Below, one piece after another: positions 9,889 through 19,748 of a stretch of DNA of 40,000 nucleotides; position 1 is the first letter of the stretch, and the number at the start of each line of letters is the position of its first letter. Below the pieces are notes generated by a model. That model ran no database searches, had not been told where the DNA came from, and saw only the letters and a list, made by a program, of their open reading frames with translations. Source of the stretch: Prorocentrum cordatum (lineage: Eukaryota > Sar > Dinophyceae > Prorocentrales > Prorocentraceae); contig CAUYUJ010022065.1 of assembly GCA_963575745.1 (NCBI GenBank), positions 40,001 through 80,000 of the forward strand, written 5' to 3'. Made by a program: the position numbers and the translations under genes.

Positions 9889-10330
9889 CCTCTTGGGCCG
9901 TCTTGGACGCAGTGGAAACCCAAGAGGCGAACACGCCCAAAATATCTGTTGCCCCATGGGAAATCGGCGGTATGTGCCTATTTGGGGCTCTATCGGGGTG
10001 CCTCTTGGGGCGTCATCGGGGCCTCTTTTTGTGTTTGTTCGGTTCTCATGGGGGCCTCTTGGGGCTTCTGTGTTCTTCTTGGAGCCTCTTGGGGTCTCCT
10101 GGGGGTCTCCTGGGCCAAGGTGCGAATTTCTGGTTCCTCGTCCCCGTCGTGGGCGCCGCCTTGGGGCGTTCTTGGGCGGTTTGGGCGCCTCGTGGGCCGT
10201 CTTGACCCCCTCGTGGGCCGCCTTGGGGCCCTCTTGGGGGCATCCTCGACCGGCTTGGGTGCCTCTTGGGCCGTCTTGGACGCAGTGGAAACCCCAAAGG
10301 CGAACACGCCAAACATATCAGTTTTCCCAT
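9889..10330 (+). repeat. Recent segmental duplicate, copy 2
   Basis: Partner of 9131-9572. The match ends at a divergence inside the A-rich module, after GTTTTCC. Confidence 0.85.
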
Positions 10331-10595
10331 AAGAAATCAACGATTCTTGCTTATTGGACCTCTCTCGGGGTGCCTCTTGGGGCGTCTTCGGGGCCTTCGG
10401 GGGCCTTCTTGGCGTCATGGTAGTCGTCTTGAAAGGCGTCTGGAGCCATCGCCGCGGCCTCCTGGGGCCTCCCTGCAGCCCCTTGGGGCCCTGTTGGCCC
10501 CGGGTCGCCGAAACCCAAAAGAAACATAAAGAAAATGACGCCCGGTCCCCCCATGCGCTGTCGAGGTCGCGGTCCCGAACCCCAGGGCCTCGTGC

Positions 10596-10596
<1 letters not shown>

Positions 10597-10632
<36 letters not shown>

Positions 10633-11415
10633 AATGATATATATATATATATATTTATATATGTATATGTATATATATGTATGTATATATACATACACAT
10701 ACATACATCCATACATGCATACATACATACATACATACATGCATGCATGCATGCATACATATGTGTGCATGTTGGTATGTATGTATGTAGGTAGGTAGGT
10801 ATGCATGCATGCATACATGTATGTATGTATGTATGTATTTATGTATGTATGTATGTATGTATGTATGCATGCATGCATGCATGCATGCATGCATGCATGT
10901 TTGCATACATGCGTGTATGCATGCATGTATCTTTATAGGTATGTACTGTCTGTGTGTATGTATAATTGGGTGAACACATGCACGTAGTCATGTATGTACG
11001 CATGCGTGCATGCATGCATGTGTGCATGTGTGTATGTATGTGCATGCATGTATATATATATATATATACAGATATCCATACATATATATGTATGTATGTA
11101 TGTATGTATGCATGTAGGTAGGTAGGTAGCTAGGTAAATAGGTAGGTAGTTAGGTATGTATGTATGTGTGTATGTATGAACGTGTGTATGTATGGATGGG
11201 ATTACGTGTGTCTGTGCGTATGCATGCATGCATGTATGCATGTATCTATGCAAGCACGTATGCATGCATGCATGCATGCATGTATGTAGGTACGTATGGT
11301 AGTATGTATGCATACATTCATGTGTTTGTGTGCGTGCTTGTATGCAGGTAATTGATGCATGAATGTAGTGTATCCATGTACATATGTATGTACATGTATA
11401 CACAATGTATGCGCA
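10597..11415. repeat. 800-bp TA/TGTA/TGCA microsatellite
   Basis: A pure TA run at about 10598-10627, then alternating ATAC, TGCA, TGTA and AGGT tetranucleotides to 11410. TGCA and TA runs are self-complementary. The Met-Tyr-Val or His-Thr-Tyr repeat peptides predicted here are artefacts. Family E lies forward to its left and inverted to its right. Confidence 0.9.
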
Positions 11416-12320
11416 TGCCCCCTTTTCCGTACACTGCAACTGGTCCGGTGGGGGCGCAGACCCCCGAGACGAGACACCGGGTTTCCGGGGTTCCTGGACA
11501 CCCCTGGCGAAGATCCCGCGACATTCCTGGGCCTCTGGACGTCCCCGCCAAGCCGTGCAAACGGGTCGCCGGCGGCCCCAGGAGACCAGAAAAAGGTCAG
11601 AGGTGGCGTCCCGCTTCAGAGATCACCCTTCAGGGGTATTCAAAGCGTCCAAGCAATGATATGCCATTGTGTGCAACATAATGTTGGGTTACTCGGTCAC
11701 TCTGTCTGTCTTCCGAGAACGACAGAGAAGCACCGCAAATCGCCCCAAGACTGCCAACAAAAAACTTCCCGACACTTCAAAGGAGCCAGACGACGGCCCA
11801 AGAAGGCTCAGAAAAAGCCCGCAGAACGCCACATGACGGTCACAAACATTCGAACCGTGACCCGATACCGTCGGGGCGTTGACCTAAGGAACCCTAAATA
11901 AGGAACGAGGCCCCTTTTTTCCACAAGTTCAACTTCGATTTCCCATCGAGAACATAAGGAAACCCTGAGGCGAACTGCAAAACAACTAAGGAACACCGAG
12001 CCCCTCCCCAACGAAAAGGGTTCCTTATTCAGGGCCCCGACTGCACCACGGTTCACAGCACGGTGGCCCGAGGAAACCCAAGAGGCCGCCAAGAGACGCC
12101 GCGGGCATCTCGGGGGGCGCCCGGGGAGCCCCTTGGGCCAACTCCTGCGAGGCCTTCGGGAGCTCAGCTCGGAGGATCCACCGAACACGAGTCCGAGGAC
12201 GGGAAGGATCGGCGGGGCAGTCAGGACGAGAACGGAAAATAGGAAACAACGAATGAGGGAACGGGTAGGAACAACAACTTGACAGTGATGCTGGCGAAAA
12301 CTGCCGGTACGAGCGATCGC
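11416..12320. other. Interval with inverted family E pieces
   Basis: No gene is supported. Stretches at about 11740-11840 and 12065-12190 carry GGCCCAAGAAGGC and AACCCAAGAGGCC, the reverse complement of family E. The rest is unassigned. Confidence 0.55.
11892..12034. mobile_element. 143-bp foldback element
   Basis: CCCTAAATAAGGAAC at 11892-11906 pairs with GTTCCTTATTCAGGG at 12020-12034, with 14 of 15 positions complementary. The interior has no coding capacity. This is a possible MITE-like element; no target duplication was recognised. Confidence 0.4.
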
Positions 12321-12341
12321 TGGTTTGATTGATATCTATCT

Positions 12342-12370
12342 GTGTGTATATATATATATATATATATATC
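12342..12370. repeat. TG/TA microsatellite
   Basis: A short TGTGTATATATA run. Confidence 0.8.
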
Positions 12371-12497
12371 AGAGTCAGGGGCCGAACGGTCATTCACTGT
12401 CCCTGGGTGCGTGGCGGAAGTGGGATTCCGCGGTGCGGATTGGTGTTGTTGATGTTGTTGCTGTTGTTTATTATTGTTTGTTGTTGTTTGTTGTCGT

Positions 12498-12780
12498 CGT
12501 CCCACCCGCAACCCGCCCCGCGACCCACCCGCGACCCACCCCGCGACCCACCCGCGACCCACCCGCGACCCACCCGCGACCCACCCGACCCGCGACCCAC
12601 CCGCGACCCACCCCGCGACCCACCCCGCGACCCACCCGACGACCCACCCCGCGCGACCCACCCGCGACCCACCCACGACCCACCCGCGACCCACCCCGCG
12701 ACCCACCCGCGACCCACCCGCGACCCACCCGCGACCCACCCGCGACCCACCCCGCGACCCACCCGCGACCCACCTTCGAC
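12498..12780 (+). repeat. 11/12-bp minisatellite
   Basis: About 25 copies of ACCCGCGACCC, with 12-bp variants carrying an extra C. All frames are open and give Arg-Asp-Pro-Pro or Thr-His-Pro-Arg repeats, or Gly-Trp-Val-Ala repeats on the minus strand. I take it as non-coding. Confidence 0.9.
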
Positions 12781-13150
12781 CCAAACCACGTTCAAGGTAC
12801 AAACCAACATTTTCGGCGCCTGCGGCGGGCTTTTTTTGCATTCCTTCCAGGTGGAGAGCCCGCGACCCACCCCGCGACCAACTCGCGACCAACCCGCGAC
12901 CCAAACCACGTTCAGGGTACAAACCACATTTTTCGGCGCCTGCGGCGGGCATCTTCTGCATTCGTTCTAGGTGGAGAGACCGCGGCCCACCCGCGACCAC
13001 GTTCAGGGTACAAACCAAATTTTTCGGCGCCTGCGGCGGGCATCTTTCGCATTCGCTCCTGGTGGAGAACCCGCGGCCCACCCGCGACCCAAACCACGCT
13101 CGGTGTACAAACCAAATTGTTCGGCGCCTGCGGCGGGCTGCTTTTGCAGA
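12781..13150 (+). repeat. About 95-120-bp tandem repeat, four copies
   Basis: Four copies, starting near 12781, 12901, 12992 and 13090, share CCACGTTCAGGGTACAAACC, TTTTTCGGCGCCTGCGGCGG and GTGGAGA. Each copy ends in pieces of the 11-bp minisatellite, so the two repeats are interleaved. GGCGCC in the core is palindromic. Confidence 0.85.
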
Positions 13151-13248
13151 AAGACGAGGAGGAGGAGGAGGAGGAGGAGGAGGAGGAGGAGGAGGAGGAG
13201 GAGGAGGAGGAGGAGGATCGACGACGACGGTCGACGACGACGACGACA

Positions 13249-13283
<35 letters not shown>

Positions 13284-13536
13284 AAAGGAGGAGGGGAGAG
13301 GATCGGGAGGGGGGGAAGAGGAGGAGGACGACGAGGAACATGACGACAATGGGATGACGATGATGGAAGGACGAGGGGGGGAGCGGGAGGACGAGGAAAA
13401 AGAGGAGGAGGAGGAGGAGGAGAAGGACGAGGTGGAGGAGCAGGACGACGATGACGATGAGGACGAGGAGGAGGAAGAGGAGGCGGAGGAGGATGAAAAG
13501 GAGGAGGAGGAGGAATGGAATGGAATGGAATGGAAA
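13151..13536. repeat. GAG/GAC tract ending in GGAAT repeats
   Basis: Pure GAG at about 13158-13215, GAC at 13216-13283, then mixed GAG/GAC/GGA to 13511. Four GGAAT units plus GGAAA follow at 13512-13536. This pentamer block abuts the 3' end of LINE 1 (minus strand) and may be its 3' tail. Confidence 0.85.
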
Positions 13537-13612
13537 GACCCGAAGGGATAGTGCACGGCACCAGAGACGGGCTTGGAAGGGGCAGCTGTGACCCCTCCAA
13601 AGGCCGTAATAA

Positions 13613-14926
13613 CTAAACCAGTTGGAAGTACTTGCCTGCAACGGCTTCCTTTAGACGAACCGTCTCGACTAGGGCAGCCATTCGCTGCTCATAGGAAGGG
13701 ACCCCTGAGGCTGAGAAAGACCTGAACACCTCAGTCGAGTCAGGGACCGCAACGGACTCCGAGGGGACCAACATCTCAACCGTGGGGCAACGCGGGAGGA
13801 CAACGCTACGGTCGAGGATGGCTCTGACCTTACGGTTCGGTGGCTTCCCCTGGGCATAGCGGTTTATAACCTCCTGGCCCTTCTTTGTGGGGTGTTGACC
13901 AGGATTGGGGCACTGCTTAGCAAGCTTTAGGGCTCTACCCTGGGACCACCCCCCACATCTTAAACAAATCCAAAACTGCTTCTCATGGGCCTTACTACCA
14001 GCACGGCCCGCAACACGGGCCGCCAATCCAGCCGCGACGACGAGGTGCCCCATGGGGTCCTTGAGGAGCGTTTGGATGTTGGGGGGGACCCCCATGCAAC
14101 CATTCAGGGGAAGCTCGGCTATATCCTCACCCCCAAGACTGAAACACTTCACACAGCGGAGGCCTGCTGGTCCGTCAACCCAATGATGCCAGTCCTGTCG
14201 CACTCGATGTGTCCGCCTGCGGCAGTTGACGCATGAACTCCTTTGCCACCTAGGCGAGGCCTCAAAAAGCGGCAGGGCGGCGGCAGCCAGCTTACAGAAG
14301 TTGGCAGCTCTCTCCTCGGCAACCTCTAACTCCTGCAAAAGAGATGGGTCAGCAGACAGGTGCATTCGGTCAGCCACTTTCGCATGGTGATCCACAATGC
14401 AGTTGGCCTCTGCATATCCACGCTCATGCTGCTCCAAAGGGCCAATCACTTCCTGAGAACGATGCGCCTTCACATGACGCACCTCCTGTATGAGAGCTGC
14501 GCCCTCTAGCGCGCGGGCAAACTTTCGGGCGCCTGCGAACGCGCTGCGCGCCGACAGCTGCTGGGGCAGATCTTTTTGCGCGAGCTTTATCGCAGACATA
14601 CAGTCGACGCCGAGCTCAGATGGTCTGTTTGCCACCTGTCCGCACAGCGCCACACCCACGCGCTCAGACATCGCGAGTGTCTGAGGAAAACTTCCGTGGA
14701 CCACTCCACGCATCGCGCAAACTGGGGCAGGGTCAAGTCCGCTCGCTGGGGGCACCGCCATCGCCCATGCTGCTCGCTGGAGCGCACGGAGAGGGGGCTT
14801 CGAGCATGACCCGTCCGAAACCATTGTTAAAACAGGCTCGTCCGACAACTCAGCTAGCTGCTCTGGGTTCTTTTCCAGAGGTTCTCCCGAAACACCAACG
14901 ATTTCCACCTCAGTTGAAGTGGGTGG
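13613..14926 (-). pseudogene. LINE 1 RNase H and zinc-motif C-terminal part
   Basis: The frame is open for about 437 codons after a TAA at 14927-14929, and a fragment starting at ATG 14908 has 431 residues. RNase H signs: VSDGS near residue 32, SERVG (Glu), GVDCMSAI (Asp), VRHVKAHRS and CIVDHHAKVA (Asp), in the usual order. Beyond it come CVNC, CVKC and CLRC pairs and a further Cys at KQC, likely zinc-binding, as often seen at the end of dinoflagellate LINE proteins (my recollection). RNase H removes the RNA strand of the cDNA hybrid. It shares one frame with the RT segment at 14930-16546, so it is the tail of that polyprotein and not a separate gene. Confidence 0.85.
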
Positions 14927-16973
14927 TTACGGGAGCTCGCTCTCTGGGTACACATGGATCCCCCGGGTAAAGATCTCCAGGTCTTGTTCAGCACGAGCCG
15001 CTTCTAAAAACTGACTCGGAACTTCAGACTCTGATCGTGCCTGTGCAACATCAGGTCTGGAACAAGAGTAGAGCCCGTGGTGGAGTGCGCACACCTGTCC
15101 GCACTCGCACCGCCCGTCCATCCCGTACCCCGCCAGACGTCCTCTCTCAGCAGTCCACACTCCATTGCACCCACACCTCCTGATCAAAAACATGGCCTTC
15201 GTGCTCAACCCTCGGGCCGTGGGCCCCAATCTGGGCCGCATCAGGTCCAGGGTTGTTCTGCGCCCAGGAGGGTGACCTAAGTCTGCTGCTAGTGCTAGCT
15301 AGTGGACTCTCTGAATTCCTATCTCTAGCTGGTCCGCCAGAAGCGCTGGCGGTGTTTCATCAACCTGGATGGAGGTTCCGTTGTGATCTCTCCATCCCAG
15401 AGGTCCTACAGCCTCCCAACCCGCCCTCGAGAGCACCAATGCCGCGCGGCTCAACGGGCCTCGGGAGTGACTCCAGGGTCCTTGCTCGAGAGGTCTGGCC
15501 GGCTGCCAAAGCCTGAGGAGCTCCACACGGCTTACTAGTGCTCGATCGGGTTGGGTTGTGGCAAACCAAATCATTCTGCACCTCTGCAGGGCAGGCGCCA
15601 TTGCTAAACGAAAACTTGAATCTCCAAATAAAACCATTTTCGCAGACAGCGAGACACCTCCTTGGGCTGGGGACACGGCTCTGCTGTGGAGCAATTGGTG
15701 TGTCACCCGTTCACTCTGGCTCAGTCCGTTTATCTCAGCTCCAAAGCTGCTAGCAGGTGAGATTCCCGAACGACAAATCTTGACGAATGGGGCCTCTATG
15801 CTACAGCCTCTAAAGCCCTTCTTGCAGCCTCTAACTTTACGAATTCTAGGCTTGGCACTTCAAAACCTACGCATCTGCTTAGGGCGGGCTCCTTTAGCAT
15901 ATCTCTGGGCTCCCGAGCTCTCATCAACTCCGAGATATGTGGCGCTGGTCTTGCATGTGCTGCGAGGAACTCCCAGTTCATCACATATTGAGAGGCCCAG
16001 CTCCGCAGAAGATGCAATCAACGATACCTTGTCAAAGTTGAGCACCGCGTTCAACTCGCACGACGTCTTCTTGCACTCCCGCATGGACTCTACCGCCGTG
16101 ACCTTCGCGATTGTAGTGTCCCTCGAGCTGCTCCCTATCGCACTGTCATCTATGTAATTCAGGACGTCAACTATCGGACACCATGCCACGAAAGAGTCCA
16201 GCTCGAATGCCGCGTGTATCTTGATAGCAATGTCCGCATATCCACCTCCAGCTGGTAGGCCATGCGACGCGTGCAGAGCTTCCACTGCATGGTGCCGCCC
16301 ACTCCTGATGATCCGTGGTCCGCACCATGTGTTCATCATAATCTTGAGCCAGCGCGTCCGTATGCCACCTCCCAAACACTTGTACCTGTGCTCGCGCAGG
16401 GGAATAGACTCATAGTACCTGGCCCAATCCATCACCCACATCCACGAGTGAAGATTCTCAGCTCGATCGGCTTCGCTTCTTGCCGCCTGCAGCCACGCGC
16501 TATCAGTTGCTGATCGCCCTCTCTGCTCCCCAAATATTGCGCTCAAGTGATTCAGCTATGCCGCTTATAATACATCGTCGCGCCCGCTGCCATATCCGAT
16601 ACATGCCCGCGTACAGGATGATCAGTCTGTCGCCGACTGACACTTTGGGCAGTATCGGCATCTGGATCCAGCACAGCTGCTTGGGCAACATCCCGATCGC
16701 CTCTGCTGGTCGCCGTATTATATATAGCACATCCAATCCTTCATTCCCCAGCAGCAGTGCATGGCGCGGATGAAAGAGGTCGAATGAAGATGCCGTGCCC
16801 TTCGGGAAGGTAGATGCCACTTTGCGAATCTCTTCGGCCGGTAAGCGAGGGCGCGAGCTTCTGCCAGGGACCCATGCTTTGGGCGCAGCGTCAGATGCAG
16901 CCCATAGCCCCCGATAGTCTTCCACTCCCTTAATTCGCAACGGCGGCGGGGTCGCCAGCAACAATCGATCCAT
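14927..16973 (-). pseudogene. LINE 1 reverse transcriptase, broken
   Basis: The fingers lie at 16503-16973 in one frame (KVSVGDRLIILYAGMYRIW). The palm lies at 15860-16546 in another: motif A VMDWARYYESIP (Asp at 16427-16429), motif B HGLPAGGGYADI, motif C YIDD at 16145-16156, motif D LNFDKVSL. A single shift near 16515 joins them. The frame then runs on to 13613, broken only by TGA at 15860-15862, TAG at 15299-15301 and TAA at 14927-14929. Between these stops lie the thumb (GPLSRAALVLSRAGW, about 15430) and a Cys/His linker, CECGQVCALHHGLYSC (about 15080-15125). All catalytic Asp residues of the palm survive, so the copy is damaged but not ancient. Confidence 0.88.
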
Positions 16974-18360
16974 GATTGGCCACCGCTGGCGTGGGAATCG
17001 CCTTCACCTTGGTCACCTTGCGGAGCGCCCTAGCCCCTTTAGCTGAGGCTTCAACGCACCATTCAGCCCATTGACGTTCAGCGTCGCGTCCAAGTGCTTC
17101 CTGAGCTTGCTCCACATCATCGCGTATATCATCCAAGAACTGTTCGAGGCGGCGACAATCCAATGGAATGGCTCCCACTTCACTTCTGGCTTGAGCCACA
17201 GTGCTATCAAGTCGCCCGCTGAATCCTAAACCACAGTATTCAGTTGATAAGTAACTGCTTATCTCCTCAGAGCACTCATCCATATGCGCCGTACCCAGGT
17301 ATACCTGCAGGAGGGTGCCAATTGAATTTGAAAGCCACTGCCACCCTTCGGCTTCAGCTTTGACCTTGGTATCTGAGTTCTCTTGATACGTCACATCCAC
17401 CCAACGAGGCCGAATATTGCGACCAAAAGCATATGGCTCACGAAGATCGGTACCCGTCGCATCAGCGATGACCCTCGCCGCCTGCGCAGCAAACCTAACC
17501 CACACTCTGGATAGAAAAGTCCAAACCACCTCCACATTGCAGTTGCCATCATGCGCAATCTCCGCGCATGCTTTAGCCAGCGCCCGTAGTGTAGACCAGT
17601 CAGTCGGCTTCTTGCGCGGGCCAACGATTTGATCCACTGGTAGCGCCGGAATCACCGTGTACACGAAATGCTGTACCTTCACTCCGTTGTCTACAATAAT
17701 CATCAACACTGGCCTGTGAGGCCTCTTACTCCACGTCATATCCGCTTCTACCCCACGATAACCCCTCAGTATCACATCGTTCACCGCAAAGTAATCGATG
17801 ACTGTCGATCCCGTTCCTCCTCGGCAAGCGATCTGCTTCGGAGCTGCCATCGTGACACTGGCCATCCTGGGGAAAGCTGAGGCTTCCAACTCATCAACCT
17901 GCATATTCCAGTCAGCTCCTGCTAGACGTGGCCCAGGTATCTTACTGGAGATGGATCCCATTTGCGCGAGCAGCGCTGCATTGAGCCCTGTGGCCCCACT
18001 TGACTCCTTGAGGTACGCACTAATGACCGATATCGCTGGCCAGCCTGGGATATCTAGCACCGCATGTTGGAGCCGATGGGGTACGACCTCATGAGGGAAG
18101 TCAGGATGCACTCGGCACCCAAAAATCACTGCGGGCTAGTGTCGCAACTCCTGACGACGTGATTCCTTTCGTGGGGACACCTGGAAGCGCGATCGTCTTC
18201 CACCCCCGAGCGGAGGTCTACGAATAAAATGCTCCAATCGAATCGCTATGGTATCCAATCTCTTGCAACAACAACACATATGACTTTGATATGGTGATTT
18301 TGTCTTTCAATGTTTGACGGCCTCCATTGGCGTTGAAAGACTCGAACGTGTACAATCCCT
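16930..18360 (-). pseudogene. LINE 1 EEP endonuclease, broken
   Basis: The domain starts at about 18353 with FESFNANGG (Asn) and LLLQEIG (catalytic Glu, about 18260). It passes an in-frame TAG at 18218-18220, continues with SSGVATLARSD, shifts frame near 18125, and runs in an open 399-codon frame to 16930. There it shows GADWN, STVIDYF and KRPHRPV, matching the later Asp/Asn, Ser-Asp and His motifs of EEP nucleases. This enzyme nicks target DNA to prime reverse transcription. A long linker of unknown role follows to the RT, joined by another frameshift at about 16940-16970. Confidence 0.82.
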
Positions 18361-18790
18361 GAAGCGCAGGCTGTTGAATAACCCTCGAGTTGCCCAAAGC
18401 GAGGGGGAGTCCAGACACACGTCTGTTCGCAAACTCCGAATGCATCTCGGTTACATAAGGAACACCGCTGCTTTTTAGCCATTTCTCTGAGCTTCCCCTG
18501 GGACTCGGCAAAGTCACCCTTGGAGTCGAGGAGTAGCTTAGCCTCCTCCTCTGATAGCTCATCGAAGGCACGCTTGAAGGGTTCTTTCTGCTCTCCCTCT
18601 CCATCACCTGCGTCAGGGGCCTGAGACATTGGAATATCAGCACTGCCTCCAGCAGCAGCACCAGCAGCCTTGACCTTGCCCGCGAGGATCGTCTGCAACT
18701 TCCACTGGTCGGACTGCAGAAAGGCCTGCAACTCTGGGGGTTCGGTCTCACACGAGGTCCGCCGGCTTGACGACGCCCGCGTCGCTTGCG
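18240..18790 (-). pseudogene. LINE 1 N-terminal segment, unassigned
   Basis: Upstream of the endonuclease a coding-like segment includes ELQAFLQSDQWKLQTILAGK, a Gly/Ala-rich spacer, and an acidic helix with KRAFDELSEEEAKLL and KLREMAKK. It then loses frame near 18480, where the endonuclease frame (SSGVPYVTEMHSEFANRR onward) takes over. I do not recognise the domain. Its position corresponds to the ORF1-like or N-terminal part of a LINE. No start codon can be chosen with confidence. Confidence 0.5.
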
Positions 18791-18841
18791 CCCGCCCCCT
18801 CACTGTTATCCGCAATTGCGGGGTGCTACGTATAGACGACC

Positions 18842-18992
18842 TACCAGACCACCCCAACCCAACCCGAAGACACGAATTTCGGGTTGGGGGGGGTAAGGGT
18901 TCCACACGTGTTTTTTATGTTTCCCGACCCCCCCCACTGGAAATCGAGGGTAAGTTTGAGCCCTCGGGTTGGGTTGGGGTGGTTTGGTGGGT
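18842..18992. mobile_element. Foldback element with 26-bp inverted ends
   Basis: A 26-bp end (18842-18867, core ACCACCCCAACCCAACCCGA) is the reverse complement of 18964-18989 with two mismatches. A third, partial copy in the middle (around 18877-18887) makes a nested hairpin. A TA microsatellite follows at once (18999-19020). No coding capacity; MITE-like by structure, with target duplication not seen. Confidence 0.6.
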
Positions 18993-18998
18993 GGTGAT

Positions 18999-19376
18999 TT
19001 ATATATATATATAGATATATTCGGGGATGGACAGACCTTCCTTTAGTAAAACGTGGTTTAGTGAAAACGACCTCGGGTCCAAACCTGGCGGGCGCAACCC
19101 TGGAAAATAACGGCCACGGCGCCCTCTCGAGAACCGAAAACGGACAATTCACCAATCGACGTGTCACTGTTGGGGGCTCTGACCAGCCCCGATACACACA
19201 CACATATATATATATATACGCAAATCTCTCACGTGCTGTCTGCATGATCGATGTGGAGGACCAGGGCGCATGGCGCGAAGCGCCGATGCAGCTCGACGGC
19301 AGGGCCCTCTGGAAGGCTGCTGCGGATCTCCTGCCGCCGAGCCGCCCTCTCGCTCGAGAGGCTGCGCCGGGTGCCC
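18999..19376. other. Possible LINE 1 leader with microsatellites
   Basis: No gene is recognised. TA repeats lie at 18999-19020 and CA/TA repeats at 19192-19219. At 19265-19291 there is a 27-bp sequence identical to 33259-33285. The interval could be the 5' leader of LINE 1, because it lies between the element and the next GGA tract. Confidence 0.4.
19265..19291 (+). repeat. 27-bp hairpin module, copy 1
   Basis: Contains GGCGC-GAA-GCGCC, extended by GCAT/ATGC with one bulged G: a 9-bp stem with a three-base loop. An identical 27 bp sits at 33259-33285. Both lie near CA/TA microsatellites. Confidence 0.7.
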
Positions 19377-19498
19377 AGAAGGAGGAGGAGGAGGAGGAGG
19401 GGGAGGAGGAGGGGGAGGGGGAGGGGGAGGGGGAGGAGGATGAGGAGGAGGAGGTGGGGGAGGAGGAGGAGGAGGAGCAGAGCAGAGCAGAGCAGCGC
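19377..19498. repeat. GGA tract ending in AGAGC repeats
   Basis: GGA/GGGGGA repeats to about 19473, then about four AGAGC-type pentamers (19474-19495). The layout copies that at 13151-13536: a GGA tract, a pentamer block, then the 3' end of a minus-strand LINE. Confidence 0.8.
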
Positions 19499-19748
19499 CG
19501 ATGATCCGATGAAGTCAATCGCCTTGAGACAACCGCACCCTGCAGGCCCACAAGGAAAACAAAAACGGATCAGGCGTTCGAGAACCGCTTGAGGGGCCCG
19601 AGATTCTGTGGGGCCCTGCAGGGGGATACCACTGGCATACAAACGAGACCCCCTTATCGGGAACTCCTAGGGGGCTCGCCTATGCACTCCCTCCACTGAA
19701 CAGGGCCGAGGGACGGCGACGCATAAACCGACCCCAACACAACCCCTT

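Larger units (their letters stand above)
7720..10590 (+). repeat. Family E tandem and dispersed array
   Basis: Long blocks of TCTTGGGGCCTCTTGGG type alternate with an A-rich module of about 85 bp that begins CGTCTTGGACGCAGTGGAAA and continues through CGAACACGCC and CGGAAATCGACGAT. The module starts near 8898, 9141, 9513, 9899 and 10271, a period of about 372-386 bp after the first. Open frames reach 537 codons but repeat the same Leu-Gly-Pro-Ser-Trp-like peptide in different frames, the signature of a non-coding repeat with few stops. Confidence 0.85.
13537..18790 (-). mobile_element. LINE 1, decayed non-LTR retrotransposon
   Basis: On the minus strand from right to left: an unassigned N-terminal segment, endonuclease/exonuclease/phosphatase (EEP) domain, reverse transcriptase with a YIDD centre, a cysteine-rich linker, RNase H and C-terminal zinc motifs. 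This is the usual order of an EN-RT-RNase H LINE. The 3' end lies at the GGAAT block, about 75 bp after the last stop. The 5' edge is not defined; sequence up to about 19376 could be its leader. Several frameshifts and four in-frame stops show that this copy is dead. Confidence 0.88.

Noticed and set aside
8592-10205. 537-codon Trp/Leu/Gly-rich frame
   Set aside because: Family E repeat; the same peptide appears in another frame after each phase change, and no start context or domain is seen.
10605-11439. Met-Tyr-Val and His-Thr-Tyr repeat peptides
   Set aside because: Translation of TGTA/TGCA microsatellite.
12500-13150. Regularly spaced repeats as a CRISPR array
   Set aside because: The units are directly tandem without unique spacers, and the context is eukaryotic.
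12221-13600. 459-codon minus-strand frame and matching plus-strand frames
   Set aside because: They cross CCT/GAG microsatellites and the 11-bp minisatellite; low complexity in all frames.
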